Origin: Pseudonocardiaceae bacterium YIM PH 21723
GTDB taxonomy: Bacteria > Actinomycetota > Actinomycetes > Mycobacteriales > Pseudonocardiaceae
Assembly: GCA_003600225.1 (NCBI GenBank)
Contig: QZFT01000018.1
Location: 1-64,000 of the forward strand
Length of the DNA stretch: 64,000 nucleotides
Reading direction: 5' to 3'
Shown here piece by piece: positions 16,087 through 24,219 of this stretch. Made by a program: the position numbers and the translations under genes. Below the pieces are notes generated by a model. That model made no database searches, was not told the DNA's origin, and saw nothing but the letters and a program-made list of their open reading frames with translations. The first letter of the stretch is position 1. Every line of letters begins with the position of its first letter.

Positions 16087-16632
16087 TTACCGCACTCGTG
16101 GCCCCGCCGTGGTCTCGATCTCCAGGTGAACCGACGTGGGAAGTGTCTCCCGGCCGATGCTCTGCCTGGCCCTGGCCAGCACCCCGTCGTCCAGTTCCGC
16201 CCACACCGAGCGCACGTCGGTGCCCGCGGCCAGCCACAGCCGCAGGCGCAGTCCGTCGCCGGTCATCCGGGCCTGCGCCCGGCTCACCCCGTCGATGCCG
16301 GTGGCGTCCTCGGCGACGGCGGCGCCGATGGCCTGGCCGGTGACGGTGATCGGGATGCCGTCCGCCTCCGGCAGTTCCACGGCGACCTGGGGTTCGCGGC
16401 GCAGCGCGCCGAGCAGCTGCCGCAGACCGGTGAGCCCGGCCAGTGCGCCGATCGCCAGGGCCGCGTAGAGCGCGGGACGGCGGTGGCCGCGGGCGAGGTC
16501 CATGGCGATCGGATCCAGCACCGGGCGGCCGGCGCGGTTGTACCCGAACACGTCGTGGCCGACCAGCAGCACGGTCGTCCCGGCGGCCAGGAACAGCAGC
16601 GCGAACAGCAGGATCCGCAGACGAGGGTTCAT
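16087..16632 (-). CDS. AmaP-like membrane anchor of the Asp23 cluster
   Basis: A 181-residue protein with two membrane helices (about residues 7-26 and 55-72) followed by a cytoplasmic domain with a Gls24-like ending (ADGIPITVTGQAIGAAVAEDATGIDGV). In Staphylococcus AmaP anchors Asp23 to the membrane; the same architecture and the neighbouring Asp23 genes suggest a similar role here. Its start overlaps the stop of the upstream gene by 4 nt. Residual sequence similarity is low, so the name is by architecture and context. Confidence 0.72.
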   Translation of the reverse strand: MNPRLRILLFALLFLAAGTTVLLVGHDVFGYNRAGRPVLDPIAMDLARGHRRPALYAALAIGALAGLTGLRQLLGALRREPQVAVELPEADGIPITVTGQAIGAAVAEDATGIDGVSRAQARMTGDGLRLRLWLAAGTDVRSVWAELDDGVLARARQSIGRETLPTSVHLEIETTAGPRVR

Positions 16633-17114
16633 CGGCGGTCCTTCGGCGAGCTGACCACCACGCTGACCTCGGGAACGCGCAGCAGCGGCAGCTCGGCGAC
16701 CACGTCCTCGGCCAGCACGGCCAGCCGGGGACGCAACTGCTGCTCGGAGTACAGCCCGCTGGTCGCCCGCACCCGGATCCGCCGGGCGGACGCGGTGACC
16801 GTCGCCGCGGTCACGCCGTCGGCGGCCCGCACCCGGACGCCGACGGCCCTGGCCAGCGAGCGGGGGGACATGGTGACGGTGATCGGATCGGCGGGGGAGT
16901 GCAGCGGGATGTCCCGGCGACCGCCCGCGAGCACGATGAGCAGCAGGAACAGGCCCAGCGCGACGGCTCCGGCGGCGGCCAGGTGCACCCGGGGGTCGTG
17001 CCAGGTCAGGGTCAGCCGCGGGGCGTGCGGATGCAGCAGCGCGACCGCGATCAACGCGACGCCCGCGGCGGCGGTGAGCAGGCCGAGCAGCGCCGCGGTC
17101 AGCCGGGTGATCAC
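16629..17114 (-). CDS. DUF6286-type membrane protein of the Asp23 cluster
   Basis: A 161-residue protein with two predicted membrane helices (about residues 5-28 and 45-64) and a C-terminal Asp23-like domain (ITVTMSPRSLARAVGVRVRAADGV ... VPEVSVVVSSPKD). Overlaps of 4 nt on both sides show tight coupling with the small Asp23 gene and the AmaP-like gene. I take it for the DUF6286 family seen in actinobacterial Asp23 clusters. The role is presumably to hold the Asp23 layer at the membrane. Confidence 0.72.
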   Translation of the reverse strand: MITRLTAALLGLLTAAAGVALIAVALLHPHAPRLTLTWHDPRVHLAAAGAVALGLFLLLIVLAGGRRDIPLHSPADPITVTMSPRSLARAVGVRVRAADGVTAATVTASARRIRVRATSGLYSEQQLRPRLAVLAEDVVAELPLLRVPEVSVVVSSPKDRR

Positions 17115-17389
17115 CGCGCGGCCCGCAGCCCGGTGACGGTGACCCGCAGGTCCCGCACGTGGTAACCGGTGATCCGGGTGACGTCGGCGCGCACCCGGGA
17201 GCCGATCTCCTTGACGCTGTGCGTGATCGGCGCCGGGTAGTCCACGGTGACCTGGAGCAGCAGATCCACCTCGTGGTGCTCGCCGCCGACGGTGACCCGC
17301 TTCGGTCCCGCGCCGATGGCGTACTCGGCCACCTTGCGCACCACCTGCGGGGCGATCGTCAGCGTGCCCCGGTCCTCCGGTTCGCTCAT
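17111..17389 (-). CDS. Asp23/Gls24 family envelope stress protein (short)
   Basis: A 92-residue Asp23-domain protein: GTLTIAPQVVRKVAEYAIG at the start, the central strand VDLLLQVTVDYPAPI, and the ending VTRITGYHVRDLRVTVTGLRAAR. It is likely cytoplasmic and membrane-associated through the neighbouring anchors. Its ATG overlaps the stop of the 59-residue gene by 4 nt, and its stop overlaps the DUF6286 gene start by 4 nt. Confidence 0.82.
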   Translation of the reverse strand: MSEPEDRGTLTIAPQVVRKVAEYAIGAGPKRVTVGGEHHEVDLLLQVTVDYPAPITHSVKEIGSRVRADVTRITGYHVRDLRVTVTGLRAAR

Positions 17390-17565
17390 TGGTCGCGGCC
17401 CCGGCCCAGCAGTTCGTGCAGGTCCAGGTCGCCGTCCAGCACCCGGCCGGCCAGCAGGCCGAGCACGCCGCAGACCAGGGTGATCAGGAACGCGCTGAAT
17501 CCGCCGAGGGCGCCCGCCAGACCGAGCACCATGCCGGTCAGCAGCCCGATGTGTGCGGCTTTCAT
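17386..17565 (-). CDS. 59-residue membrane protein, DUF2273-like
   Basis: A short gene of 60 codons between the two Asp23 genes. It directly abuts the upstream stop (17566) and overlaps the downstream ATG by 4 nt, and it has the hydrophobic run HIGLLTGMVLGLAGALGG then FLITLVCGVLGLLAGRVL followed by an acidic tail DGDLDLHELLGRGRDQ. Two closely spaced helices and the position match the small DUF2273-type proteins of Asp23 operons. Confidence 0.75.
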   Translation of the reverse strand: MKAAHIGLLTGMVLGLAGALGGFSAFLITLVCGVLGLLAGRVLDGDLDLHELLGRGRDQ

Positions 17566-17979
17566 CTACTCGACCCGCGAACTCGGCGCGGGTGCCTCGT
17601 CGCCGGGCAGGTAGATGTCGTTGACCGCGATGTTCACCTCGATGACCTCCAGGCCGGTCATCCGCTCCACGGCCGCGATCACGTTGCGCCGCACCGCGCG
17701 CGCCAGGTCCACGATGGACGCGCCGTACTCGACGATCAGGTCCAGGTCGATGGCGGTCTGCTTCTCGCCGACCTCCACGGCCACGCCCGCCGTCGCGGTG
17801 GTGCCCGCGCCGCCGGGGATGCGCTCGCGGATGGCGCCGAAGGCCCGCGCGGTGCCGCTGCCCATGGCGTGCACGCCGGAGATCTCCCGGGCGGCGATCC
17901 CGGCGATCTTCTGCACCACGGTGCCGGAGATCGTGGTCTTACCCATGCTGGAGTCGGCGTTCGCCAGTTCGGTGTCCAT
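17566..17979 (-). CDS. Asp23/Gls24 family envelope stress protein
   Basis: A 137-residue Asp23 protein heading the five-gene operon. The hallmark blocks are GKTTISGTVVQKIAGIAAREISGVHAM (about residues 13-39), TAIDLDLIVEYGASIVDLARAVRRNVIAAVERMTGLEVIEVNIAVNDIYL (about 76-125). It probably forms a membrane-tethered layer involved in cell-wall stress tolerance, as Asp23 does in firmicutes. The promoter presumably lies in 17980-18044. Confidence 0.9.
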   Translation of the reverse strand: MDTELANADSSMGKTTISGTVVQKIAGIAAREISGVHAMGSGTARAFGAIRERIPGGAGTTATAGVAVEVGEKQTAIDLDLIVEYGASIVDLARAVRRNVIAAVERMTGLEVIEVNIAVNDIYLPGDEAPAPSSRVE

Positions 17980-18044
17980 GCTCGCCCCTCGAAGATCAAA
18001 GTCTGCTGGGCAAGCCTATCCACGCTGCTCATCCCACGATCGGG

Positions 18045-19094
18045 CTACCTGCTCCCGGGGGTGTCCCGGCCGATCCGGTGATCCGCGCCCACCGTCACCA
18101 GTTCGCCGTCGGGGGTGAACCGCGCCGCCAGCACGCCCGCCCGCCGGTCCAGCCGGTTGCCGGTGGCGCCGAACAGTTCCAGCACGGTGCCCTGGACCAC
18201 GGCGACCAGCGTGCCCTCGGGGTTCACCGCGACCGTGACCCGCGCCGGGTAGTCCCGTGACCAGGTCTGCCGCCCCTGCACGTCGACACCACGCACGGCG
18301 GTGCGGTGCGCCCCCACGCCGTCCATGGTCCGGCGCAGGACGACCCCCGACCGGTGACCGGCAACGCACTCGGCCGCCCTGGGCAGATCGGTGTGCAGCT
18401 CCGCCCGGCCGGTGTCGGTGAGCACCGAGGCGCCCGGCCCGGTGATCATGTTCAGCCCGCCGGGACCGCCGAGGCAGCCGTCCCACGCGCCGGAGCTGGG
18501 GATCGGGTCGCCCACGGCCCGCCAGCCGAGTTCGTCCCGCCGGAAGCGCAGCAGCCTGCCGTTCGCCGCCTCGGGATCCCTCGGCAGCGCGATGGCCGTC
18601 GTGCCGGCGCTGTCCTCCACCCACGCGAGGTCGGCGGTGCCGACCGGGAGGCGGAGCACCGTGCCGTCGGTGCGCAGCACCCACAGTTCGGGATCCCCGG
18701 TGACCAGCACGGCGTCCGAGGCGGAGCGTGCGGTCAGCACGGCCTGCGCCGGGACCTGCGCGGACAGTGGGTGCTCGGTGGATCCGGCGGCGGTCACCTC
18801 GCGGAATCCGGCCGGGGTGGCGGGGTGCGGGCGGGCAGCGAAGAACGTGGTGTCGGGGCAGGAGCCCGTGCATCGCGGCTCCGCGTCCTGGGTGTACGCC
18901 TGCTTGTCGGTCCAGACGACCTTCCCGGATCGGTCCACTCCGGTGAAGGCCTCCGCGCCGGCGTCCATCAGTACGGCGCCGTGCGCGTCGGCCGCGACCA
19001 GCCGGACCGGCGACGATGTGGCCGCCGGCTCGGCGTTCGTGGTCGCGCAACCCGCGAGGAGCGCGCCGGTCAGCAGCAGTATCGAGATCTTCAC
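18045..19094 (-). CDS. Secreted lipoprotein, beta-propeller-like
   Basis: A 349-residue lipoprotein. GTG 19094 is preceded by GAGCGAGGGG and gives a signal peptide with lipobox LLAGC (C16); the open frame extends 20 codons further but those read through a palindrome and are not needed. The body has recurring blade-like strands with WT/WS ends (VDRSGKVVWTDK, VDVQGRQTWSRDY, ELFGATGNRLDR), as in PQQ/WD-like propellers, and a Cys pair in PRCTGSCPD. Function unknown. The integrated element begins just upstream, so its promoter region may have been altered by the insertion. Confidence 0.75.
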   Translation of the reverse strand: MKISILLLTGALLAGCATTNAEPAATSSPVRLVAADAHGAVLMDAGAEAFTGVDRSGKVVWTDKQAYTQDAEPRCTGSCPDTTFFAARPHPATPAGFREVTAAGSTEHPLSAQVPAQAVLTARSASDAVLVTGDPELWVLRTDGTVLRLPVGTADLAWVEDSAGTTAIALPRDPEAANGRLLRFRRDELGWRAVGDPIPSSGAWDGCLGGPGGLNMITGPGASVLTDTGRAELHTDLPRAAECVAGHRSGVVLRRTMDGVGAHRTAVRGVDVQGRQTWSRDYPARVTVAVNPEGTLVAVVQGTVLELFGATGNRLDRRAGVLAARFTPDGELVTVGADHRIGRDTPGSR

Positions 19095-19109
19095 GACGGC
19101 CCCTCGCTC

Positions 19110-19155
19110 AATGTGGCTTTCAGTCGGTAGAAGTCGCTGAAGGGGAAGCCACATT
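19110..19155. repeat. Palindrome at left border of the element
   Basis: AATGTGGCTT (19110-19119) and AAGCCACATT (19146-19155) are perfect 10-bp inverted arms separated by 26 nt. A close relative lies at the right border (28794-28834). It sits directly upstream of the lipoprotein ribosome-binding site. It may be an attachment-site remnant or a dispersed hairpin. Confidence 0.6.
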
Positions 19156-19177
19156 TGGATACATATTCGTGACCTGG

Positions 19178-19213
19178 CCCGGCGGCCTGCTGTCGAGTAG
19201 GCAGGCCGCCGGG
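19178..19213. terminator. Hairpin terminator after the DUF5753-type regulator
   Basis: CCCGGCGGCCTGC (19178-19190) and its inverse (19201-19213) form a perfect 13-bp stem with a 10-nt loop, 35 bp beyond the regulator stop. It has no U-tract. Confidence 0.6.
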
Positions 19214-19247
19214 TGCGGCACGTCGCCGGGTATGACCTACCGATGGA

Positions 19248-20159
19248 TCAGACGCCGTCCGCAACACGGAGACAATCTGTTGCGGTGGGGACACTGCAAG
19301 TACCTGGGTTGATCTCTTTCAGGTGGCGGTCCAGTCTTGCAAGTTGATCGGCAATGAGGGCTATCGAGTCTTCGGTAGACCGGGCGTACCGATCTAGGTC
19401 TGCGGCGTGCCGCAGGTGGCGGCTGACGCTGCTCTCGTCGTCAAGGAAGCTGTGGGCACCGCCAGCAGGGATGTGGACCATCATGCCGTTGCGTAGGTGG
19501 AACACTTCGAATGCGCTCAGATCGTCCGGATGCCACGCCGTGTCAGTCGGGAGCAGTCTGATCGTGATGTGGGGATGCGCAGCGACATGCAGCAGGACGC
19601 ACAGTTGCTCATGCATGAGATCGGGTCCGCCGACTGGCCGTCGGATGGCGGCCTCATCGATGAAATACAGCCGTCCCGTTGATCCACAAATATCTAGTGA
19701 TGCCCCGGCGCATGCGCCTGGTCTCGTTGAGATCAGCCTCAGACGAGCGGTGACGGCATCGGCGAGTGCCTCTGCGTAGCCGGACACCCGTAGCTCTGGT
19801 GGCAGGACGGCGTAACTGAAACTGATCACATGGCCAGCAGTGGCCTGATAGTGGCGCAGCACGTCCGAGGCGGAGAGCGGGTCAGCGTCGGTAATCAGCC
19901 ACCGCGTTGAATGCTGTTGCTGCGCAAGCGAGACGAGATCTTTGATCTTCTGGATCGGCGTGCCGCAGCGGGTGTGGAAGTAGATGACATCCAGCGGGCT
20001 CAAGGGGCGGGTCCCGTAGACGGCCTTGTAGATCTTGACCTCATCCCACTTGAGCACTCGCGCCACTTGATAGGCGTTGGTCCCCTTGCGTGCCATCGCT
20101 TGCTGCATTGCGGCGCCCAAGTATCTGGCACGGGCAGTTGGCTTTCGATCTTTCGCCAT
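19248..20159 (-). CDS. Helix-turn-helix regulator with DUF5753-type C-terminal domain
   Basis: A 303-residue DNA-binding protein. An N-terminal helix-turn-helix occupies about residues 12-75 (GAAMQQAMARKGTNAYQVARVLKWDEVKIYKAVYGTRPLSP). The C-terminal part reads like DUF5753: LRVSGYAEALADAV, MHEQLCVLLHVAAHPHITIRLLPTDTAWHP, FEVFHLRNGMMVHIPA. Such proteins are abundant in actinomycete genomes and control development or neighbouring small genes. CCAAGGAAG precedes the ATG. It is divergent from the XRE-TPR gene, across direct repeats that may be operators. Confidence 0.85.
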   Translation of the reverse strand: MAKDRKPTARARYLGAAMQQAMARKGTNAYQVARVLKWDEVKIYKAVYGTRPLSPLDVIYFHTRCGTPIQKIKDLVSLAQQQHSTRWLITDADPLSASDVLRHYQATAGHVISFSYAVLPPELRVSGYAEALADAVTARLRLISTRPGACAGASLDICGSTGRLYFIDEAAIRRPVGGPDLMHEQLCVLLHVAAHPHITIRLLPTDTAWHPDDLSAFEVFHLRNGMMVHIPAGGAHSFLDDESSVSRHLRHAADLDRYARSTEDSIALIADQLARLDRHLKEINPGTCSVPTATDCLRVADGV

Positions 20160-20178
20160 CGCTGATCTTCCTTGGGAG

Positions 20179-20361
20179 TCAGGTGGTGGGGTGGCCCGGT
20201 GCGGAAGCGGGCCACCCCACCTGCGCGAGCCAGGACCTCATGGGGCGCCGAGGGGAGGCATCTCGGCGTGGTCCGGCTTCTAGCGCCGCGATGGGAACCG
20301 GCTCGTCGGTTCCCTGGGCGTTCAGCGCGTCGTGGCTGGTGGGCGTATTCCAGGAAGCCAT
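20179..20361 (-). CDS. Possible small ORF upstream of the regulator
   Basis: A 60-codon frame ending 19 bp before the regulator start, with mostly G/C third positions but no clear ribosome-binding site. The encoded peptide (starting MASWNTPTSHDALNAQ) matches nothing I know. A 14-bp-arm hairpin (20185-20221, GGTGGGGTGGCCCG and its inverse) lies over its 3' end; this may instead be a terminator or attenuator in the regulator leader. Confidence 0.25.
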   Translation of the reverse strand: MASWNTPTSHDALNAQGTDEPVPIAALEAGPRRDASPRRPMRSWLAQVGWPASAPGHPTT

Positions 20362-20380
20362 AGGCGATGTGACTGGTGGC

Positions 20381-20472
20381 ACACAGAACGCACACAAGCA
20401 GTCGCCCAGCGTGGCGAAGTTGTCTGTTCGTGGAGCCGGGGAGCCGGTGGAAACGCACACAGAACGCACACA
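20381..20472. repeat. Pair of 16-bp direct repeats in the divergent regulator promoter
   Basis: ACACAGAACGCACACA occurs exactly at 20381-20396 and 20457-20472, 76 bp apart start to start, with CGCACA half-copies adjoining. Located between two divergent regulators, they are candidate operators. Confidence 0.55.
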
Positions 20473-20550
20473 GTCGGCGTCTATGAGTGGCGGAACCGGT
20501 GACGGGCATCGTCTGCGGCCCTATGCTCGACAGAGCGGGAAGGAGTCGAG

Positions 20551-21753
20551 ATGCCCTCCACTGATCCAGCAGAAACCGCAGGTCAGATCATTCAGACACT
20601 GCGCAAGGCGGCCGGGCTGACTAAAGCCCAGTTGGCTGATCGCGCTCATGTTTCGCGCAGCTTGATCGACAAGGTTGAACTCGGCGACCGCCCGGCGAGC
20701 CATGCCCTGCTGGCTGCTGTGGCGCGGGCCTTCGGTGTCCCGATCGAGCGCCTGTCCGGCCAGCCATACATCGACAATCCTCGTGACGGGCAGGTGCATC
20801 GCGACGTGGATGCGCTCCGCGCCGTCTTGCGTTGCTACGACCTCCCCGACGGCATCGCGCTGCGTGGGCTGGACGAGATCGCCGTAGACGTTGCTGAGCT
20901 TTCGCGGGTCAGGGACAACGCCGACTACGGCAAGCTCGCGGCCCGGCTGCCGTCATTGCTCGGTGAGTTGATCGCCTTCGCTCACACCGACAACAGCAAG
21001 CGGCAAGCTGCCACCCTGTTGATCTCCGCATACCGCGCGGCCCACTCACTGGCGCACAGTCTCGGGTATCGGGATCTTGCGGAGGGCATCGAGCACAAGA
21101 TGGCCTACACCGCTCAGCTAACCGAGGACCCGCTTGCCGGTGGCCTCACTCAGTGGGCGCGTGCTCAGTCGTTCCTGAACGCTGGCGACTACAACCACGG
21201 TCTTCAGTTGATGACTACAGCCGTTGCTGATCTGAACGATGAGTTGCGCCGCCCAACCCCTGAAACCTTCGCCGTGTATGGATCACTCCACTTGCGCGCC
21301 GCCACTCTCGCCTCGTGTGCCGGAGACGTGACCAACACGGAGGCACACCTTGCTGAGGCTCGCGAACTCGTTGCTCGGCTCGGCGGTGCAGACCAGGTTT
21401 CGTACGGACTGTCCGGGCTCACGTTCGGCATGGCCAACACCGTGACGCGAGAGGTGGCCTCGCACGTCGAGTTGGATAACCCTGCCGCTGCTGTGGCTGC
21501 GGCCGCCCGCTGGCAACCACCGCGCACGATGCCTCGCACCCGTCGGGGCTACCACCACATCAGCCTCGCTCGCGCTCGCCTGATGAACGACGACCAGCCC
21601 GGTGCACTGACTGAGCTTCAGGTGGCTCGTAAGGTCGCGCCCCAGCAGACCCGGTTGCATCCTTCCGTCCGAGAGACGACAGCGGTGTTGGTCAGCCTGC
21701 ACCGTCGGAGCAACAGGGATCTCGTCTCGTACGCCGGGTGGCTCGGTCTCTGA
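20551..21753 (+). CDS. XRE regulator with TPR-like C-terminal domain
   Basis: A 400-residue protein with a clear N-terminal helix-turn-helix (about residues 12-66: IIQTLRKAAGLTKAQLADRAHVSRSLIDKVELGDRPASHALLAAVARAFGV) and a long helical region resembling TPR repeats (GLTQWARAQSFLNAGDYNHGLQLMTTAVADL; HLRAATLASCAGDVTNTEAHLAEARELVARLG). This architecture is common in actinomycete regulators that may sense peptides. GGAAGGAGTCGAG before the ATG is a good ribosome-binding site. It is divergent from the DUF5753-type regulator. Confidence 0.87.
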   Translation: MPSTDPAETAGQIIQTLRKAAGLTKAQLADRAHVSRSLIDKVELGDRPASHALLAAVARAFGVPIERLSGQPYIDNPRDGQVHRDVDALRAVLRCYDLPDGIALRGLDEIAVDVAELSRVRDNADYGKLAARLPSLLGELIAFAHTDNSKRQAATLLISAYRAAHSLAHSLGYRDLAEGIEHKMAYTAQLTEDPLAGGLTQWARAQSFLNAGDYNHGLQLMTTAVADLNDELRRPTPETFAVYGSLHLRAATLASCAGDVTNTEAHLAEARELVARLGGADQVSYGLSGLTFGMANTVTREVASHVELDNPAAAVAAAARWQPPRTMPRTRRGYHHISLARARLMNDDQPGALTELQVARKVAPQQTRLHPSVRETTAVLVSLHRRSNRDLVSYAGWLGL

Positions 21754-22330
21754 CCTAACTCACCAAGCCCCGATCGGGTGGTCGTTGGACGTGAGACTTG
21801 CGTCCATGCACGTTCAGCGGGATAGTCATCGGTCCACCTTGTGACCCCCGTCACTATCGGACGGGAGGCTGATCGACGGGGCAACGGGGTGGCACCGCTG
21901 GTTGACCGGCCGATCTCGCGGTCGGAGTCGAGGTCCCGGCGGCGCGCGATGCCATGGTTCACGGACACCCTGTAGATCCTGGGAGTCTCGATAGCCAGAA
22001 GTGAAGGCGTTCCAGTTGACCTGGGCACTTCATGATGTTGGCCGGGACGGAAGCCCTCGTTCGCGAGGAGAGCAGCCCGTGAAGAGTACGTATCGCCGAT
22101 TTTAGTCGTGCTTAGTGATCTGAATACCTACGTGCGCCCATCTATGGCGTCTGACGTGATCACCAGTCTGCCGACGATTCCCTAATTACTACCGAGTGTC
22201 CGCGCATTGCGCTCCCAGAAAGCCGCCTCGATTTTTTGGCTGGGCGGTGACTCTGTGGGCATGCGTTTGCACGTACCTGCATAGACGCACCGGCTTGCCG
22301 GTTGGCGCGTCACACTTCAAGGAGCCGGTT
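21754..22330. other. Intergenic region, 577 bp, inside the element
   Basis: No gene seen. The centre (about 22080-22200) is markedly AT-richer (for example GCCGATTTTAGTCGTG and CTAATTACTACC). ACCGGCTTGCCGGT (22289-22302) is a small palindrome 28 bp before the next start. It is a reasonable place for an origin or for the promoter of the four-gene plus-strand set. Confidence 0.4.
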
Positions 22331-22852
22331 ATGAGTACGCATCACGATCATTGCTGTGGTTTCGGATCGATTTGGTTTTCCGGTGAGGCTGATCCCGACG
22401 TGGATTCGGCGGGACTTCATCCTGCTGTTGCCGCGCGGACCCGGCTGACCGAGGTGCTGATCTGCCATGGGGTGTCCCCGGCTGATCTGCATATTTTCGT
22501 GCCCTCTGCGGGCAGGATGCGCGCCGCGTGGCGTCGGCATGTTGAGCGTGTTGCTCGGGTGTCGGTGTTGCTGGCTAATCCGAGGTTGTGTGGTGCTCCG
22601 TGTCAGTTGTGTCCGGAACACGGATTCACGTTGTACGTCGACGGCGGGCGAACAGTGTGCAGGGTCAATGGGTGTACGCGTTCATGGGGCCGGGATTTCT
22701 TCGCGGAGCCGTGCGGGCGTCCGGCTGCGGTATTGGCGGAATTCCCGATGAAAGCGGTTCAGGTCGGCTTGTGCGCCCCGCATTTGTCGGGGAGTCCGAC
22801 CGCAGTGGTGATCCATGAGTGGTCGCCTGAGCAATTCAAGGAGAGTGCCTGA
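22331..22852 (+). CDS. Cys/His-containing small protein of the element, unknown function
   Basis: A 173-residue protein with AAGGAG 6 nt before ATG 22331; the open frame starts 45 codons earlier but this site decides the start. It contains scattered Cys and His (HHDHCCGFG at the start; CGAPCQLCPEHGF and CRVNGCTRSWGRDFFAEPCGR in the middle), which could form a zinc-binding knuckle near residues 87-125. No family recognised. Its TGA overlaps the ATG of the next gene by 1 nt, so it is coupled to the transfer-like genes. Confidence 0.7.
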   Translation: MSTHHDHCCGFGSIWFSGEADPDVDSAGLHPAVAARTRLTEVLICHGVSPADLHIFVPSAGRMRAAWRRHVERVARVSVLLANPRLCGAPCQLCPEHGFTLYVDGGRTVCRVNGCTRSWGRDFFAEPCGRPAAVLAEFPMKAVQVGLCAPHLSGSPTAVVIHEWSPEQFKESA

Positions 22853-24219
22853 TGACTGTTCAGGTCAGCAGTGCCGTGGCAGCGGCGGTTATGCGGGCCG
22901 CTGGTGGTGATTTCTGCACAGGGCCTCACGGGCTCGGGCGGGAATTCTTGTGTGATCCATGGGGAAAGGTCAGCCAGATGGGCTTCACGTTGTCGGCGTG
23001 GATGTGGAATTTGATTGTGGTCTGGGCTCCGCTGTGGATTCCGGGTGCCGGACTGGCGTTGGTGGTGCTGTGGTGGTGGCACCGCGCCCGGCGGAACGCG
23101 CGGGTGTTCGCGGTGTGGAACGCATCCTGGGTAGAGATCGTCCCGCCCGCCCAGGTCCCCCGGGATGGCGGAATGGCGTTCTGGCACGCCCTATCCGGAG
23201 TGCTCTACCGGACCAGGCGGGGCGGTATGGCGGTGCGGTCGCTGTCGGTGGAGTTCCATGCCGACGATCGTGGTGTTCGGGCGGGCATCTGGGTTCCGCC
23301 CGCCATCGATCCGCGCCCGGTGGCTCGGGCGGTGTCCTCAGCATGGCGCGGAGCACGGGTACGGATCTACCCCGCCCTTGCACCTGAATGTCCCGAAGAG
23401 CTGTGGGAGTTCACCACGCTGGCGCACACCGGTCGGGTGCGGTCGGTGGAGTTGGTTCCCGAGGGCGGGATGTGGCAGCCGTTGTTGACGCCCGGCTCGC
23501 GCGGGGAGCGGCAATGGGATGTCGACCCGATCGCCGGACTGCTGGCGGTACTCGATGGTTGCCAGGGCGGTGGCCGCGCGGCGGTTCAGGTGATCGTGTC
23601 TGCGCTACCGAGCAGTGAGCTCACGGGTCGAAAGCCGATCGGGAAACAGTTCATGTTCGGCTTGGCGGACGCCGTGGTGTTCGTGCTTCGCGGTGTTCTG
23701 GATCTGTTCACACCTGGCCCGGGGGCCGGGTCCGCAGCCGGCTACGGTCACCGCGGCTCGGCCGGCCGGAGCGAGCATGATCCCGTCACCGACGCTCGGG
23801 AAGCTGCTCGCACCGCGAAGCGCACGCATGGTCCGCACCTGCGGACCACCATTCGCTTGGCGTGGGCCGCTCCAAGCGGAGCCGCAACGGCGTCGCCGTT
23901 GTCAGCGTTGTGTGGCGCGTTCGACCCGGCGGCGCCCGTGGCGCGGTTGAGGGCTTGCCGCACTCGGTCGGCGGCGCTGGCCATGGATGAACGGTGGCAG
24001 GGCCGCCGGAAGCGTTCCTTCGCGGCCACCATGGCTGAACTCGCCGGGCTGTGGCATCTACCCCAGCAACCATCCCGCTACGGCCTAGACGACGCCGTAG
24101 CGCAGAACCGACCCGCACACCGGGACGTTCCTCGTCTCAGTGCGCTGCCGGAGGCCTGGACGTCACCGCAAGACGATGACGACGATCAGGCGTGGGACGG
24201 TCGTGATGACGCGGCCTGA
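22852..24219 (+). CDS. Membrane-anchored protein of the transfer module, unknown function
   Basis: A 455-residue protein with one or two membrane helices at about residues 45-76 (SAWMWNLIVVWAPLWIPGAGLALVVLWWW) followed by a basic stretch and a large cytoplasmic domain. The C-terminal 150 residues are rich in Arg and Ala and end in an acidic patch DDDDDQAWDGRDD. It is coupled on both sides (1-nt overlap before, 14-nt overlap after with the ATPase). Position next to a HerA/VirD4-like ATPase suggests a membrane component of DNA transfer; no family is recognised. Confidence 0.7.
   Translation: MTVQVSSAVAAAVMRAAGGDFCTGPHGLGREFLCDPWGKVSQMGFTLSAWMWNLIVVWAPLWIPGAGLALVVLWWWHRARRNARVFAVWNASWVEIVPPAQVPRDGGMAFWHALSGVLYRTRRGGMAVRSLSVEFHADDRGVRAGIWVPPAIDPRPVARAVSSAWRGARVRIYPALAPECPEELWEFTTLAHTGRVRSVELVPEGGMWQPLLTPGSRGERQWDVDPIAGLLAVLDGCQGGGRAAVQVIVSALPSSELTGRKPIGKQFMFGLADAVVFVLRGVLDLFTPGPGAGSAAGYGHRGSAGRSEHDPVTDAREAARTAKRTHGPHLRTTIRLAWAAPSGAATASPLSALCGAFDPAAPVARLRACRTRSAALAMDERWQGRRKRSFAATMAELAGLWHLPQQPSRYGLDDAVAQNRPAHRDVPRLSALPEAWTSPQDDDDDQAWDGRDDAA

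Noticed and set aside
21618-22028. 136-codon minus-strand frame overlapping the XRE-TPR 3' end
   Set aside because: No ribosome-binding site, composition is Arg/Ser/Thr-rich like other shadows, and it overlaps a supported gene.
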